Assembly: GCA_903847605.1 (NCBI GenBank)
Contig: CAINED010000087.1
Span: 33,359-97,358 of the forward strand
From: an uncultured Hyphomicrobiales bacterium
GTDB lineage: Bacteria > Pseudomonadota > Alphaproteobacteria > Rhizobiales > Beijerinckiaceae
Direction of reading: 5' to 3'
Length of the DNA: 64,000 bases
The position numbers were made by a program, and so were the translations under genes. The notes under the pieces are model-generated. The model ran no database searches, was not told the DNA's origin, and saw nothing but the letters and a program-made list of their open reading frames with translations. Numbering within the stretch: position 1 is the first letter of the stretch; every line of letters begins with the position of its first letter. Shown here piece by piece: positions 53,588 to 64,000 of this stretch.

Positions 53588-54064
53588 TCAGGCTTCGGCG
53601 GCTGCCTGAGCCAGAAGCTTGATCGAACCGCCAGCCTTCTCGATGGCGGCCTGGGCCGACTTCGATGCGCCGTCGACTTCGAAGGCGAGCTTGGCCTTCA
53701 ATTCGCCCATGCCGAGGATGCGCACGCCGTCGCGCGCCTTCGAGCACACGCCGGCGGCGACCAGCGCCGCGATGGTGACGGGTTGCGCCACATCGAGCCT
53801 GCCCGCATCGACCGCTTCCTGGATGCGGCCGAGGTTGACTTCGTTGTAGGTGACTGGGTTCGGCACATTGAAGCCGCGCTTGGGCAGACGGCGATGCAGC
53901 GGCATCTGGCCGCCCTCGAAGCCGTTGATGCGCACGCCGGAACGGGCCGTCTGGCCCTTGCCGCCACGTCCGCCGGTCTTGCCCTTGCCGGAACCGATGC
54001 CGCGTCCGATGCGCATCTTGTTCTTGGAAGAGCCGGGATTGTCCCTGATGTCGTTCAGTTTCAT
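53588..54064 (-). CDS. rplO: 50S ribosomal protein L15
   Basis: 158 residues from ATG 54064. [20 protein letters not shown] then [20 protein letters not shown], the glycine/lysine-rich start of L15, and [20 protein letters not shown]. The C-terminal domain ends with alanines. Confidence 0.96.
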   Translation of the reverse strand: MKLNDIRDNPGSSKNKMRIGRGIGSGKGKTGGRGGKGQTARSGVRINGFEGGQMPLHRRLPKRGFNVPNPVTYNEVNLGRIQEAVDAGRLDVAQPVTIAALVAAGVCSKARDGVRILGMGELKAKLAFEVDGASKSAQAAIEKAGGSIKLLAQAAAEA

Positions 54065-54074
54065 GGCGCGGCCC

Positions 54075-54272
54075 TCACTTCGTCTCGACGACGCGCACGA
54101 GATGCGCAACGCGGGCGATCATGCCCTGAACGGCCGGGGAATCCTCAAGCGTGGAGGTGCGGCCAACCTTGTTGAGGCGCAGGCCGATGAGCGTCTGGCG
54201 CTGATAGCCGGGACGTCCGATCGGGCTCTTCACCTGCTGGAGCGTGACTGTATTTTTCGCAGTGTTCGACAT
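54075..54272 (-). CDS. rpmD: 50S ribosomal protein L30
   Basis: 65 residues from ATG 54272, with [20 protein letters not shown] and [20 protein letters not shown]. Ten bases before rplO. Small bacterial L30, slightly longer than in E. coli at its N-terminus. Confidence 0.95.
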   Translation of the reverse strand: MSNTAKNTVTLQQVKSPIGRPGYQRQTLIGLRLNKVGRTSTLEDSPAVQGMIARVAHLVRVVETK

Positions 54273-54285
54273 GACAAGCCTCCGC

Positions 54286-54858
54286 TCACGAATCCGAAGC
54301 CTCAGCCTCGCCACCCTGGCGGCGCGACTGGAGAACGGAAACCTTGAGACTGCGGCGGGCAGCCACCGAACGGGGCGAATCTTCGCGCTTGAGCGCATCG
54401 AAGGTCGCGCGGACCATGTTGTAGGGGTTGGAAGACCCCTGCGACTTCGCGACGACATCGTGCATGCCGAGCGTCTCGAAGACGGCGCGCATCGGGCCAC
54501 CGGCGATGATGCCGGTACCGGCCGGGGCAGCGCGGAGCGTCACGCGACCGGCGCCGTGGCGGCCGATCACGTCGTGATGCAGCGTGCGGCCCTCGCGCAG
54601 CGGCACGCGGATTAGCGCGCGCTTGGCGGCGTCCGTCGCCTTGCGGATTGCTTCGGGAACCTCACGCGCCTTGCCGTGGCCGAAACCGACCCGGCCGCGC
54701 TGATCGCCGACAACGACGAGCGCCGCAAAGCCGAAGCGGCGTCCGCCCTTCACGACCTTCGCAACGCGGTTGATGTGGACGAGACGATCGACGAATTCGC
54801 TGTCGCGCTCTTCACGATCGCGTCCGCGGCCTCCGCCGCCTTCACCTTCACGAGCCAT
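54286..54858 (-). CDS. rpsE: 30S ribosomal protein S5
   Basis: 190 residues. [21 protein letters not shown] then [19 protein letters not shown] is the S5 double-stranded RNA-binding core; [21 protein letters not shown] follows. N-terminal glycine/arginine stretch ([15 protein letters not shown]) typical of the order. Confidence 0.97.
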   Translation of the reverse strand: MAREGEGGGGRGRDREERDSEFVDRLVHINRVAKVVKGGRRFGFAALVVVGDQRGRVGFGHGKAREVPEAIRKATDAAKRALIRVPLREGRTLHHDVIGRHGAGRVTLRAAPAGTGIIAGGPMRAVFETLGMHDVVAKSQGSSNPYNMVRATFDALKREDSPRSVAARRSLKVSVLQSRRQGGEAEASDS

Positions 54859-54957
54859 ACTTGTTTTCCGTCACTTGCGCGGCGCGTCCTTGCAACATCG
54901 CCGCTCGCTTCAGGGAATGCGCCTTCTAGTGAAGGGCGCATTGCATTGCAAACCAAA

Positions 54958-55317
54958 TCAGAAATTCAGTCCGCCTTCGCGTGCGCCCTCGGCCAGCGCC
55001 TTGACGCGGCCGTGGTACATATAGGCGCCACGATCGAACACGACGTCTGTGAGGCCCGCCGCCTTGGCGCGCTCCGCAAGGAGCTTGCCGACCGTGCGTG
55101 CGGCTTCCACATTCGCGCCCGACTTGAGCGCCGAACGCTGGTCCTTCTCGAGAGAAGAAGCAGCGACGATTGTCTTGCCCTGCTCGTCGTCGATGATCTG
55201 CGCATAGATCTGCTTCGACGAACGATGCACCGAAAGCCGCGGCTTGCCATAGGCGCGCGCGCGGATAGAGCGGCGCACACGTGCCTTGCGACGAGCGGTG
55301 GTGTCGTTGTTTGCCAT
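54958..55317 (-). CDS. rplR: 50S ribosomal protein L18
   Basis: 119 residues; [29 protein letters not shown] and [20 protein letters not shown], the 5S rRNA-binding L18 motifs. Twelve bases after rplF. Confidence 0.96.
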   Translation of the reverse strand: MANNDTTARRKARVRRSIRARAYGKPRLSVHRSSKQIYAQIIDDEQGKTIVAASSLEKDQRSALKSGANVEAARTVGKLLAERAKAAGLTDVVFDRGAYMYHGRVKALAEGAREGGLNF

Positions 55318-55328
55318 CTGCCCGGCTC

Positions 55329-55862
55329 CTACTTCTTCTTGCCTTCCTTGCGGAAGATGAATTCGCCCTCGTACCTCACGCCCTTGCCCTTGTAGGGCTC
55401 CGGCGGACGGAACGCGCGGATTTCGGCTGCGATCTGACCGACCTGACGACGATCTGAACCGCTGATGACGATTTCCGTGGGCTTGGGTGTGACGATCGCG
55501 ATGCCCGTGGGGATCGGATAGGTCACATCGTGGCTATAACCGAGCGAGAGCTGCAGGTTCTTGCCCGCAACCGCCGCCTTGTAACCAACGCCAGTGATTT
55601 CGAGCTTGCGCTCGAAGCCCTTGCTGACGCCGGTGACGAGGTTGTTGATCATCGCGCGCGACATGCCCCACATGGCGCGGGCCCGCTTGGTCTCGAAGCG
55701 AGGATCGACCTTGATCGAGCCGCCATCGAGGGTCACGGCAACATCGTCGGGAACGGCGAAGTTGAGTTCGCCCTTCGCGCCCTTCACGGAGACCTTCTGT
55801 CCCTCTACTTTCGCGGTCACACCCGAGGGAACGGGGACTGGCTTCTTACCTACACGTGACAT
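55329..55862 (-). CDS. rplF: 50S ribosomal protein L6
   Basis: 177 residues, [20 protein letters not shown] start and [20 protein letters not shown] at the end, the conserved L6 signature near the stalk base. Two repeated alpha/beta domains. Confidence 0.97.
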   Translation of the reverse strand: MSRVGKKPVPVPSGVTAKVEGQKVSVKGAKGELNFAVPDDVAVTLDGGSIKVDPRFETKRARAMWGMSRAMINNLVTGVSKGFERKLEITGVGYKAAVAGKNLQLSLGYSHDVTYPIPTGIAIVTPKPTEIVISGSDRRQVGQIAAEIRAFRPPEPYKGKGVRYEGEFIFRKEGKKK

Positions 55863-55877
55863 GGTTCATCCTCCGGA

Positions 55878-56276
55878 TCAGAAGACCCGGCAGAGCACTT
55901 CACCGCCGACATTCTGCTCGCGAGCAGAGTGATCGGCCATGACGCCCTTGGGTGTTGAAACGATGGTGATGCCGAGGCCGTTCGCGACACGCGGCATCGC
56001 GTCGACTGCCGAATAAACGCGGCGGCCGGGCTTCGAGACGCGTTGTATCTCGCGGATGACGGGTTCGCCCTCGAAATACTTCAATTCGATTTCGAACTCG
56101 GTGCGGCCGTTGCCAAACTCGGTCGACGAATAGCCACGAATGTAACCTTCGTCCTTGAGCACGTCGAGCACATGGGCCCGAAGCCGGGAACCCGGAGTCG
56201 AGACCTTGCTCTTGCGGCGCATCTGCGCATTGCGGATACGGGTGAGCATATCGCCCAGCGGATCGTTCACTGACAT
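55878..56276 (-). CDS. rpsH: 30S ribosomal protein S8
   Basis: 132 residues; [20 protein letters not shown], then [20 protein letters not shown], and GEVLCRVF end. Acts in 16S central-domain assembly and, in E. coli, as spc translational regulator. Confidence 0.97.
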   Translation of the reverse strand: MSVNDPLGDMLTRIRNAQMRRKSKVSTPGSRLRAHVLDVLKDEGYIRGYSSTEFGNGRTEFEIELKYFEGEPVIREIQRVSKPGRRVYSAVDAMPRVANGLGITIVSTPKGVMADHSAREQNVGGEVLCRVF

Positions 56277-56288
56277 CTGTCCGCCTCC

Positions 56289-56594
56289 TTACCAGCTCGA
56301 CTTGACAAGGCCCGGCACGAGACCGCGCGAACCAAGTTCACGCAGCGCGATACGGGACATCTTCAACTTGCGATAGTAGGCGCGCGGACGGCCCGACACT
56401 TCGCAACGGTTGCGAATGCGCGTCGCCGACCCGTTGCGCGGAAGCTGCGCAAGCTTGAGGGTCGCATCGAAACGCTCTTCGGTGGAAAGCGTCTTGTCCA
56501 TCGCAATCTTCTTCAGGCGCCCGCGCGGACCGGAAAACTTCTTCACGGTCTTGCGGCGCTTTTCGTTATTCTCGACTGAGCTCTTTTTTGCCAT
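56289..56594 (-). CDS. rpsN: 30S ribosomal protein S14 (zinc-free long form)
   Basis: 101 residues, the C-minus type without CxxC zinc ligands. Start [19 protein letters not shown], then [29 protein letters not shown], the conserved 16S-binding part. Confidence 0.96.
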   Translation of the reverse strand: MAKKSSVENNEKRRKTVKKFSGPRGRLKKIAMDKTLSTEERFDATLKLAQLPRNGSATRIRNRCEVSGRPRAYYRKLKMSRIALRELGSRGLVPGLVKSSW

Positions 56595-56632
56595 GAGCCT
56601 CTACCTCTGGTGTCCGCGTCTGAGGCGGTGCC

Positions 56633-57298
56633 TCACTGCCGGAACGGGAAGTTGAACGCACGCAGGAGAGCGCGCGCCTCGTCGTCGGTCTTGGCCGTCG
56701 TGCAAACGATGACGTCCATACCCACGATCGATTCGGTTTTGTCGTAGTCGATTTCAGGGAACACGATGTGCTCCTTGATGCCGAGGGAAAAGTTGCCACG
56801 GCCATCGAACGACTTCGGATTGAGACCGCGGAAGTCGCGGACGCGCGGCAGCGCGACCGTGATCAGGCGGTCCAGGAATTCATACATGCGCGTCTGACGC
56901 AAAGTCACCTTGGCGCCGATCGGCATGTTCTCGCGAACCTTGAAGCCAGAGATGGCCTTGCGCGCACGGGTGACAACCGGCTTCTGGCCAGCAATCAGCG
57001 CGAGATCGCCTGCAGCCGCCGTCACCTTCTTGGTGTCGTTGACCGCGTCGCCCACGCCCATGTTCAGCACGATCTTGTCGATGCGCGGAACTTCGAGCGC
57101 GTTCTTGTAGCCGAATTCCGTGACCAGCGCAGGCCGCACCACTTCCTCGTAGTGCTTCTTCATACGCGCGGAATAGCCGGCGGGAAGCGCCGCAACCTTG
57201 CCTTTCGCGCCGACCGCGACATCGCCGCGCTTGGCCTTCGGCTCGCTTTTCACCCGTGCCGAATCCTTGGCCGGCTGTGCTTTCTTTTCCTCAGCCAT
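56633..57298 (-). CDS. rplE: 50S ribosomal protein L5 with N-terminal extension
   Basis: 221 residues, about 35-40 more than usual at the N-terminus ([20 protein letters not shown]). The core starts [57 protein letters not shown] and [21 protein letters not shown] are standard. The extra part is lysine/alanine-rich and overlaps rplX by eight bases. An internal start would be near 57163. Confidence 0.95.
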   Translation of the reverse strand: MAEEKKAQPAKDSARVKSEPKAKRGDVAVGAKGKVAALPAGYSARMKKHYEEVVRPALVTEFGYKNALEVPRIDKIVLNMGVGDAVNDTKKVTAAAGDLALIAGQKPVVTRARKAISGFKVRENMPIGAKVTLRQTRMYEFLDRLITVALPRVRDFRGLNPKSFDGRGNFSLGIKEHIVFPEIDYDKTESIVGMDVIVCTTAKTDDEARALLRAFNFPFRQ

Positions 57299-57608
57299 CG
57301 ATCAGGTCTCCGGAACGCTTGGCGAAACGGACCTTGCGTCCGTCTTCGAGAGTCTTGAAACCGACGCGGGTCGGCTTGCCGTCCTTGGGATCGGCGACCG
57401 CCAGGTTGGACAGATGGATCGGCATCTCCTTCGAGATGATGCCGCCTTCCTGGTTCTGCGTGGGGCGCGTGTGACGCTTCACGGTGTTCACGCCGCGAAC
57501 GACAGCGCGCTCATCGGCCGGAGCCACGGAAACGACTTCGCCCGAACGGCCCTTGTCGCGGCCGGCGAGCACGACGACGCGGTCGCCCTTCTTGATCTTC
57601 GCAGCCAT
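57291..57608 (-). CDS. rplX: 50S ribosomal protein L24
   Basis: 105 residues from ATG 57608, whose first base overlaps the rplN TAA. KOW motif [22 protein letters not shown], then [20 protein letters not shown]. Begins 23S rRNA folding. Confidence 0.96.
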   Translation of the reverse strand: MAAKIKKGDRVVVLAGRDKGRSGEVVSVAPADERAVVRGVNTVKRHTRPTQNQEGGIISKEMPIHLSNLAVADPKDGKPTRVGFKTLEDGRKVRFAKRSGDLIDG

Positions 57609-57976
57609 TACAGCACCTCCGGCGCGAGCGAGATGATCTTCATGTGGTTGCGCGCGCGCAGCTCGCGCGGCACGGGCCCGAAGATGCGGGTTCCGATCGG
57701 CTCGGACTGATTGTTGATCAGCACGGCGGCGTTGGAATCGAAGCGGATCACCGAACCGTCGGCGCGCTTGATGTCCTTTGCGGTGCGCACGACAACCGCC
57801 TTCATCACGTCGCCCTTCTTCACGCGACCGCGCGGAATGGCTTCCTTGATCGAGACGACGATGATGTCGCCCACGCCTGCATACTTGCGCTTGGACCCGC
57901 CAAGCACCTTGATGCACATGACGCGGCGTGCGCCGGAATTATCCGCCACGTCGAGATTGGTTTGCATCTGAATCAT
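57608..57976 (-). CDS. rplN: 50S ribosomal protein L14
   Basis: 122 residues; [20 protein letters not shown] and [20 protein letters not shown], then [20 protein letters not shown]. Fully standard. TAA overlaps the rplX ATG by one base. Confidence 0.97.
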   Translation of the reverse strand: MIQMQTNLDVADNSGARRVMCIKVLGGSKRKYAGVGDIIVVSIKEAIPRGRVKKGDVMKAVVVRTAKDIKRADGSVIRFDSNAAVLINNQSEPIGTRIFGPVPRELRARNHMKIISLAPEVL

Positions 57977-58085
57977 GACTGCACGTCTTTCCTGTCAGAT
58001 CGGTTTCCGGCCTCGCGCACATAGCTGCGCGCTGCGTCGGACTTCGCCTGAAGGGAGCTTGCGCTCCCTTGTTCTGCGCCGATCC

Positions 58086-58108
58086 CGAAAAAGTCGAAGA
58101 CTTTTTCG
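58086..58108. repeat. Hairpin in the rplN-rpsQ gap
   Basis: CGAAAAAGTC-GAA-GACTTTTTCG, perfect ten-base arms. The 13-base core TCCCGAAAAAGTC is shared with the inverted repeat at 15739. The 157-base gap holds no gene. The minus-strand T-run within the arm does not form a classical terminator tail. Confidence 0.6.
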
Positions 58109-58133
58109 ACCGGAATCCGCGCCAATTAAAAAC

Positions 58134-58376
58134 TTAGGCCGTCTTCGCCGCCTCGACGACGATCCAGCGCTTCAGCTTGGACAGCGGACGCGTCTCCTCG
58201 ATGGAAACGTTGTCGCCGACCTTGCATTTCTCGTTCTCGTCGTGCGCGTGATAGTTCTTGGAACGGCGCACGGTTTTCTTCAGCAGCGGATGCGTGAAGC
58301 GACGCTCGACCTTGACGACGATCGTCTTGTTTTGCTTGTCGCTGACGACAACGCCCTGCAGGATTCGTTTCGGCAT
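58134..58376 (-). CDS. rpsQ: 30S ribosomal protein S17
   Basis: 80 residues from ATG 58376; [20 protein letters not shown] and [24 protein letters not shown], the OB-fold S17 signature. Confidence 0.96.
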   Translation of the reverse strand: MPKRILQGVVVSDKQNKTIVVKVERRFTHPLLKKTVRRSKNYHAHDENEKCKVGDNVSIEETRPLSKLKRWIVVEAAKTA

Positions 58377-58386
58377 CTGATGGCCC

Positions 58387-58599
58387 TTATTTCTTGGCCG
58401 CGGCGCGCTTTTGCGCCGCAATGGTTTTTGCGCGAGCGATATCGCGGCGCACGACATTCACGCGTGAGGTGTTTTCAAGCTGCCCGGTGGCGCGCTGAAA
58501 ACGCAGATTGAACTGCTCCTTGCGCAGCTTGATGACTTCGTCCTCGAGCTGATCTTCGCTCAGGGCGACGAGTTCGGAGACACGCTGTTTCGATTTCAT
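58387..58599 (-). CDS. rpmC: 50S ribosomal protein L29
   Basis: 70 residues, helix pair with [20 protein letters not shown] then [20 protein letters not shown] and a lysine/alanine tail. Sits by the exit tunnel and binds SRP and trigger factor in other bacteria. Confidence 0.95.
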   Translation of the reverse strand: MKSKQRVSELVALSEDQLEDEVIKLRKEQFNLRFQRATGQLENTSRVNVVRRDIARAKTIAAQKRAAAKK

Positions 58600-58609
58600 C
58601 GTTCTCTCC

Positions 58610-59023
58610 TTACTCGGCGATGCGTTCGATGAAGCGCGTCTTGATCGGCAGCTTTGCGGCCGCCAATATCAGCGCTTCCTTGGCGACGGTCGCGGGCACG
58701 CCGTCGAGTTCGAACATGATGCGCCCCGGCGCGACGCGAACGCACCAGTATTCCGGCGCGCCCTTGCCCTTGCCCATGCGCACTTCGACCGGCTTCTTCG
58801 AAACCGGCACGTCCGGGAAGATGCGGATCCACACGCGTCCGGCGCGCTTCATGTGACGGGTCATCGCGCGGCGGGCCGCCTCGATCTGACGCGCCGTGAT
58901 GCGCTCCGGCTCCATGGCCTTGAGTCCGAACTGACCGAAGTTCAGTTCGAAACCGCCCTTCGAATTGCCGCGGATACGGCCCTTGAAGGCCTTGCGGAAC
59001 TTTGTGCGTTTAGGTGACAGCAT
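58610..59023 (-). CDS. rplP: 50S ribosomal protein L16
   Basis: 137 residues; [62 protein letters not shown]. All L16 signatures present. Confidence 0.97.
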   Translation of the reverse strand: MLSPKRTKFRKAFKGRIRGNSKGGFELNFGQFGLKAMEPERITARQIEAARRAMTRHMKRAGRVWIRIFPDVPVSKKPVEVRMGKGKGAPEYWCVRVAPGRIMFELDGVPATVAKEALILAAAKLPIKTRFIERIAE

Positions 59024-59054
59024 TGTCCTGCTCTCTGTCTCTCAGCACGCGGGC

Positions 59055-59792
59055 TCAGGCCGCGTCGCGGTTGTCGCGATCGCGGTCGCGACGTCCGCCG
59101 CGGCGCTCACCGCCGCCAGAATTGTCGGCCTCGGCCGCGCGCTTGTCCTGGGCCATCGGATCGTGTTCGAGGATTTCGCCCTTGAAGATCCAGACCTTGA
59201 TGCCGCAGGTGCCGTAGGCCGTATGCGCTGTGCCAATGCCGTAGTCGACGTCCGCGCGCAGCGTATGCAGCGGCACACGTCCCTCGCGATACCACTCGAG
59301 GCGCGCGATTTCGGCGCCGCCGAGACGGCCGGAGCAGTTGATGCGGATGCCCTGGGCGCCCAGACGCATCGCGGACTGCACGGCGCGTTTCATGGCGCGG
59401 CGGAAAGCCACGCGGCGCTCGAGCTGCTGGGCGATCGAGTCGGCCACCAGCGTCGCGTCGATTTCGGGCTTGCGCACTTCGACGATGTTGATGACGACTT
59501 CCGACTCCGTCAGCTTCGCGACAAGCTTGCGAATCTTGTCGATGTCCGCGCCCTTCTTGCCGATGACGACACCCGGACGAGCCGAGTGAATCGTGACGCG
59601 GCACTTCTTGTGCGGACGCTCGATGATGATCTTCGACACCGCGGCCTGCTTGAGCGCCTTCATCAGCGCAGCGCGGATCGCGATGTCCTCGTGCAGCAGC
59701 TTGCCGAACTCGCCCTTGCGCGCGAACCAGCGTGAATCCGACGTCCGGTTGATGCCGAGGCGCAGACCGATTGGATTGACTTTCTGACCCAT
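59055..59792 (-). CDS. rpsC: 30S ribosomal protein S3
   Basis: 245 residues from ATG 59792 ([20 protein letters not shown]). KH domain [20 protein letters not shown] and C-terminal [34 protein letters not shown]. The arginine/glycine tail ([15 protein letters not shown]) is usual in this order. An upstream ATG reading to 59834 lacks support. Confidence 0.97.
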   Translation of the reverse strand: MGQKVNPIGLRLGINRTSDSRWFARKGEFGKLLHEDIAIRAALMKALKQAAVSKIIIERPHKKCRVTIHSARPGVVIGKKGADIDKIRKLVAKLTESEVVINIVEVRKPEIDATLVADSIAQQLERRVAFRRAMKRAVQSAMRLGAQGIRINCSGRLGGAEIARLEWYREGRVPLHTLRADVDYGIGTAHTAYGTCGIKVWIFKGEILEHDPMAQDKRAAEADNSGGGERRGGRRDRDRDNRDAA

Positions 59793-59802
59793 CGTGAACT
59801 CC

Positions 59803-60186
59803 TCAGGCCTCGGCCTGTTCGACTTCGCGCACAACGATCGTCAGATGTGCGAACGGCTTTTCGACGCGGCCGGCGCGGCCACGGGCGCGCGCATGAAAGC
59901 GGCGCATCACGAGACCGCGGCCCACATGCGCTTCGGCGACGACGAGATCGTCGACATCGAGCGAGTGGTTGTTTTCCGCGTTGGCGATCGCGCTCTCGAG
60001 CGTCTTCTTCACGGCAGTCGCGATGCGCTTGCGCGAGAATTCGAGATCGGCGAGCGCCGAGTCGACTTTCTTGCCGCGTATCATCTGCGCGACAAGATTG
60101 AGCTTCTGCGGGCTGACGCGCAGATTGCGCGCGACGGCCTTCGCTTCGTTATCCGCCAGGAGGCGTTTTGCTTTGGGCTTCGACAT
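59803..60186 (-). CDS. rplV: 50S ribosomal protein L22
   Basis: 127 residues; [20 protein letters not shown] and [29 protein letters not shown], the tunnel-hairpin protein. Standard. Confidence 0.97.
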   Translation of the reverse strand: MSKPKAKRLLADNEAKAVARNLRVSPQKLNLVAQMIRGKKVDSALADLEFSRKRIATAVKKTLESAIANAENNHSLDVDDLVVAEAHVGRGLVMRRFHARARGRAGRVEKPFAHLTIVVREVEQAEA

Positions 60187-60197
60187 CGCAGCCTCTC

Positions 60198-60476
60198 TCA
60201 GCCTCTCTTGGCTTTCTTGTCGGCCGCATGGCCCGGGAACGTGCGCGTGGGCGCGAATTCGCCGAACTTGTGACCGATCATGTCCTCGGTGACAGCCACA
60301 GGAATATGCTTGTGGCCGTTATAAACGCCGAATGTCAGGCCGACGAACTGCGGCAGGACGGTGGAGCGGCGGCTCCAGATCTTGATGACATCATTGCGGC
60401 CGGACGCGCGCGCGGTATCGGCCTTCTTCAGGAGGTAACCGTCGACGAACGGACCTTTCCAGATCGAGCGGGTCAT
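60198..60476 (-). CDS. rpsS: 30S ribosomal protein S19
   Basis: 92 residues; [40 protein letters not shown] and [20 protein letters not shown]. All typical. Confidence 0.97.
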   Translation of the reverse strand: MTRSIWKGPFVDGYLLKKADTARASGRNDVIKIWSRRSTVLPQFVGLTFGVYNGHKHIPVAVTEDMIGHKFGEFAPTRTFPGHAADKKAKRG

Positions 60477-60480
60477 CGTC

Positions 60481-61320
60481 TTAGCCCTTCTTCTTCGCCT
60501 TGTGACGCGAGGTCACGATGAACTTGGTGGTCGACTTGTTCGACCGCGTCTTCTTGCCCTTGGTCGGCTTGCCCCACGGGGTCACCGGATGACGGCCACC
60601 GGAAGTGCGGCCTTCGCCGCCGCCGTGCGGATGGTCGACCGGGTTCATGACGACGCCGCGGTTATGCGGACGACGGCCGAGCCAGCGCTGACGGCCGGCC
60701 TTGCCGATCGTCGTGTTCATGTGATCGGGGTTCGACACCGCGCCGACCGATCCGAAGCACTGGCCGTGAATCAGGCGCTGCTCGCCCGAGTTGAGACGCA
60801 GGATCACATAACCCTGATCGCGGCCGACGATCTGCGCATAGTTGCCGGCGGAACGGGCGATCGCGCCGCCCTTGCCGATCTTCATCTCGACGTTGTGAAC
60901 GATCGTGCCGATCGGCATGCTCGCCAGCGGCATCGCATTACCGGGCTTCACGTCGACCTGGGCGCCCGAGATCACGGTGTCGCCAACCGACAGGCGCTGA
61001 GGCGCGAGGATATACGACTGCTCGCCATCCTCGTACTTGATCAGCGCGATGAAGGCGGTGCGGTTCGGATCGTATTCGAGACGCTCGACCTTCGCGGCGA
61101 CATCGAGCTTGCGGCGCTTGAAGTCGATGATGCGATAGCTCTGCTTGTGGCCGCCGCCACGGAAACGCACGGTGATGCGGCCCGTATTATTGCGTCCGCC
61201 ATTCGAAGGCTTGCCTTCGGTAAGGCTCTTGAGCGGCTTGCCCTTCCACAACTCGCTCCGGTCGACGATGACCAGCTGGCGCAGCGAAGGCGTGACCGGC
61301 TTGAAATTCTTCAGTGCCAT
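60481..61320 (-). CDS. rplB: 50S ribosomal protein L2
   Basis: 279 residues. [20 protein letters not shown], then SH3-like core with [20 protein letters not shown] and near the C-terminus [14 protein letters not shown], whose histidine is near the peptidyl-transferase centre. Confidence 0.97.
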   Translation of the reverse strand: MALKNFKPVTPSLRQLVIVDRSELWKGKPLKSLTEGKPSNGGRNNTGRITVRFRGGGHKQSYRIIDFKRRKLDVAAKVERLEYDPNRTAFIALIKYEDGEQSYILAPQRLSVGDTVISGAQVDVKPGNAMPLASMPIGTIVHNVEMKIGKGGAIARSAGNYAQIVGRDQGYVILRLNSGEQRLIHGQCFGSVGAVSNPDHMNTTIGKAGRQRWLGRRPHNRGVVMNPVDHPHGGGEGRTSGGRHPVTPWGKPTKGKKTRSNKSTTKFIVTSRHKAKKKG

Positions 61321-61342
61321 GATCGTGTTCCCTGCCCTTCGC

Positions 61343-61651
61343 TCACAGGCCCGTCGTCACGTCGATGCGCTGACCCTCGACGAGAGTCACCACAGCGTTC
61401 TTGACGTCGCCCTGACGGCCGCGCGAACCGCGGAAAATCTTGCTCTTGCCCTTGCGGACAATCGTATTGACGCTTTCGACCTTCACGTCGAAGAGCTTCT
61501 CGACCGCAGCCTTGATCTGCGGCTTGGTCGCATCGCGCGCAACGCGGAAGACGACCTTGTTCTGCTCGGACGCAGCAGTCGCCTTTTCCGTGATCACGGG
61601 CGAGACGATGATGTTGTAGTGCCGCTCGTCGGCAAATCGGGCCTGGCTCAT
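61343..61651 (-). CDS. rplW: 50S ribosomal protein L23
   Basis: 102 residues; [40 protein letters not shown] and the loop [18 protein letters not shown]. Overlaps the rplD end by four bases. Confidence 0.96.
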   Translation of the reverse strand: MSQARFADERHYNIIVSPVITEKATAASEQNKVVFRVARDATKPQIKAAVEKLFDVKVESVNTIVRKGKSKIFRGSRGRQGDVKNAVVTLVEGQRIDVTTGL

Positions 61652-62268
61652 TTGAATCGCGCCTCCAGCGCTTCAATGGCCGCGCGCGTCAGCACAAGCT
61701 TGTCGCGACGGATGATGTCGTACACGTTGATGCCCTGGATCGGCAGGACATCGACATTCGGAATGCCGCGGGCGGCAAGCTGGAAGTTCGCCTGCGGCTG
61801 CGCGCCATCGATGATGAGCGCATTGCTGAGGCCGATCTTCGCAAACGAGTTGCGCAGCGTCTTGGTCTTCGCCTCGGCGATATCGGCGCTCTGCCAGATG
61901 ATCAGCGAACCGTCCTTGGCCTTGGCCGACAGCGCATGGCGCAGGGCCAGGGCACGAACCTTCTTGGGCAGGTCATGCGCATGGCTGCGAACCTGCGGGC
62001 CGAAGGCACGACCGCCGCCGCGGAACTGCGGCACGCGGGCCGAACCGTGACGGGCGCCACCGGTGCCCTTCTGCTTGTACATCTTCTTGCCGGTGCGCCA
62101 GATGTCCGCGCGGTTCTTGACCGCATGGGTGCCGGCGCGCCGCGCGGCGAGCTGATAGCGGATCATGCGCGCGATCAGATCGGCGCGGGGCTCCAGACCG
62201 AAAATCTCGTCATCGAGATCGATGGAGCCCGAGGCAGCGCCGTCGAGAGACAATACGTCGATCTTCAC
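61648..62268 (-). CDS. rplD: 50S ribosomal protein L4
   Basis: 206 residues. The extended loop [27 protein letters not shown] lines the exit tunnel; [20 protein letters not shown] and [15 protein letters not shown] end the protein. In E. coli L4 also autoregulates S10 operon transcription. Confidence 0.97.
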   Translation of the reverse strand: MKIDVLSLDGAASGSIDLDDEIFGLEPRADLIARMIRYQLAARRAGTHAVKNRADIWRTGKKMYKQKGTGGARHGSARVPQFRGGGRAFGPQVRSHAHDLPKKVRALALRHALSAKAKDGSLIIWQSADIAEAKTKTLRNSFAKIGLSNALIIDGAQPQANFQLAARGIPNVDVLPIQGINVYDIIRRDKLVLTRAAIEALEARFK

Positions 62269-62271
62269 GGC

Positions 62272-63015
62272 TCAGCTCTCCTTGCTTTCTTCGGCGGCAG
62301 CGGGCGCTGCCTCGCCGTTGGCCGAACCATTCGCCTTGGAAGGCGCACGGAACTTGCCGGGCACGGGCGCATCCTTGTGCAGCGGGCGCTTGATCGCATC
62401 GCGCAGGTAGATCCAGCCGCCGGCCTTGCCGGGCACTGCGCCCTGCACCAGCACGAGGCCGCGATCCACATCGGTCTGCACGACCTTCAGGTTGAGCGTC
62501 GTGACCCGCTCGACGCCGAGATGACCGGCCATTTTCTTGTTCTTGAAGGTCTTGCCGGGATCCTGGCGGTTACCGGTCGAACCATGCGAGCGGTGCGACA
62601 GCGACACGCCGTGCGTTGCGCGAAGACCACCGAAGTTCCAGCGCTTCATGGGGCCGGCGAAGCCTTTACCCGTCGTCGTGCCGGTCGCGTCGACGAACTG
62701 GCCGGCGACGAAATGATCGGCGGTGATTTCCGCACCGACCGGAATGAGGTTCGTCGCCTCGACGCGGAATTCCGCGAGCTTCAGCTTCGGCTCGACTTCC
62801 GCACGGGCGAAGCGTTCGCGCTCGGCCTTCGGCACGTTCTTGACCTTGGCGCGACCGATGCCGAGCTGAACGGCGTTGTAGCCATTCTGCGCTTCGGTGC
62901 GATGGGCCACGACCTGACAACCGTCGATCTTCAAAACCGTCACGGGCACGTGTTCGCCCTGATCGGTGAAGATGCGGGTCATGCCGACCTTCTGTGCGAT
63001 GACTCCTGACCGCAT
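62272..63015 (-). CDS. rplC: 50S ribosomal protein L3 with C-terminal extension
   Basis: 247 residues. [20 protein letters not shown] start and [23 protein letters not shown] with the methylatable glutamine context. After [14 protein letters not shown] an ~25-residue alanine/serine/glutamate tail extends beyond E. coli L3, common in the order. Confidence 0.96.
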   Translation of the reverse strand: MRSGVIAQKVGMTRIFTDQGEHVPVTVLKIDGCQVVAHRTEAQNGYNAVQLGIGRAKVKNVPKAERERFARAEVEPKLKLAEFRVEATNLIPVGAEITADHFVAGQFVDATGTTTGKGFAGPMKRWNFGGLRATHGVSLSHRSHGSTGNRQDPGKTFKNKKMAGHLGVERVTTLNLKVVQTDVDRGLVLVQGAVPGKAGGWIYLRDAIKRPLHKDAPVPGKFRAPSKANGSANGEAAPAAAEESKES

Positions 63016-63127
63016 GTTTCAAAACCCTTCGAGGCCGGAGCCTCATCTCATACCGATGGAGCTTTCGCTCCGCTGGGCACATTCCCTCAAGACGGGAAGA
63101 GGTGCCGGTTAACTCGGGGCATTCGCC

Positions 63128-63436
<309 letters not shown>

Positions 63437-63552
63437 CGTTGTGTCCTTAATCGATCATTCCGCTGTCACATCGCGCATCCCGAGACGCCCGACGATTTAG
63501 AGAACGATCCGCAACGCCGGACCGGAGGAGCCCGGTCCGGCGAGCGAGTCAA

Positions 63553-64000
63553 TTACTCGATGATGCTGGCCACCACGCCGGCGCCGACAGTGCGGCCACC
63601 TTCGCGGATAGCGAAGCGGAGCTTCTCTTCCATCGCGATCGGAACGATGAGCACGACTTCCATCGTCACGTTGTCGCCGGGCATCACCATCTCGACGCCT
63701 TCCGGCAGCGTGCACACGCCCGTCACGTCGGTCGTGCGGAAGTAGAACTGCGGACGGTAGTTGGTGAAGAACGGCGTGTTTCGGCCACCCTCTTCCTTCG
63801 TCAGGATGTAGGCTTCCGCCTTGAACTTCGTGTGCGGCGTGATGGAGCCGGGCGCCGCCAACACCTGGCCACGTTCCACATCTTCGCGCTTCGTGCCACG
63901 CAGCAGCGCGCCGATATTGTCACCCGCCTGGCCCTGATCCAGCAGCTTGCGGAACATTTCAACGCCGGTCACCGTCGTCTTCACCGTGTCCTTCAGACCA
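63553..64000 (-). CDS. tuf: Elongation factor Tu, C-terminal part
   Basis: 149 codons to TAA; the 5' part lies beyond the window. Domains 2 and 3: [59 protein letters not shown] and [20 protein letters not shown]. Delivers aminoacyl-tRNA to the ribosome. Confidence 0.97.
   Translation of the reverse strand, partial: GLKDTVKTTVTGVEMFRKLLDQGQAGDNIGALLRGTKREDVERGQVLAAPGSITPHTKFKAEAYILTKEEGGRNTPFFTNYRPQFYFRTTDVTGVCTLPEGVEMVMPGDNVTMEVVLIVPIAMEEKLRFAIREGGRTVGAGVVASIIE

Overview
The window is a GC-rich bacterial chromosome segment. Its ribosomal gene order (rpsJ to rplQ with secY-adk-rpsM-rpsK-rpoA), an ATP12-type F1 assembly factor, long S14, short adenylate kinase and many orphan tripartite-tricarboxylate (Bug-type) binding proteins fit an alphaproteobacterium, most likely of the Hyphomicrobiales (Rhizobiales). 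Genus cannot be fixed from the sequence alone.

Layout. 1-5.0 kb: end of a Bug-type solute receptor, an amidohydrolase, then minus-strand SGNH hydrolase, YdcF/ElyC, GST and FecR-domain genes. 4.5-5.9 kb: a compact minus-strand block of two toxin-antitoxin-like pairs (RHH/RelE-type, then AbrB/PIN) behind a 26-bp palindrome. 6.4-7.4 kb: an AT-rich island holding one unknown gene split by an in-frame amber codon. 7.4-11.8 kb: isovaleryl-CoA dehydrogenase, a tandem pair of exported DUF4189 proteins and another Bug receptor. 11.8-15.7 kb: a PAS-GGDEF-EAL protein flanked by a 92-bp direct repeat that is the 3' end of the neighbouring GH25 muramidase gene. 15.8-27.7 kb: mgtE, tRNA-Leu(GAG), lipB, a haem-type membrane protein with an intradiol-like partner, an MFS carrier, RNase D, a HigBA-type module, acylphosphatase and gamma-glutamylcyclotransferase. 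27.7-42.4 kb: small membrane proteins around an NMT1-type receptor, pccA, a tandem pair of unknown proteins, crcB-rluC, an ATP12 factor, a second amidohydrolase, a FitAB/VapBC module and pccB. 42.4-48.6 kb: universal stress protein, rarA, a ParA ATPase, a DegP/HtrA protease, an exported ankyrin protein and an apparently exported SET-domain protein.

48.6-64.0 kb is the S10-spc-alpha ribosomal supercluster, all on the minus strand, ending in a truncated tuf. Translation genes, the Sec channel and RNA polymerase alpha are co-expressed here as is usual. Unusually, two copies of an intergenic heptamer-repeat hairpin lie inside this cluster and two more lie elsewhere in the window.

Metabolically, pccA/pccB and the isovaleryl-CoA dehydrogenase point to branched-chain amino acid and propionyl-CoA catabolism. 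No CRISPR array, prophage, complete insertion sequence or replication origin was seen. The best candidates for something undescribed are the four-gene toxin-antitoxin operon, the heptamer-repeat hairpin family, the GGDEF-EAL gene bracketed by muramidase ends, the amber-split AT-rich gene, the exported SET protein and the membrane-haem/intradiol-like pair.
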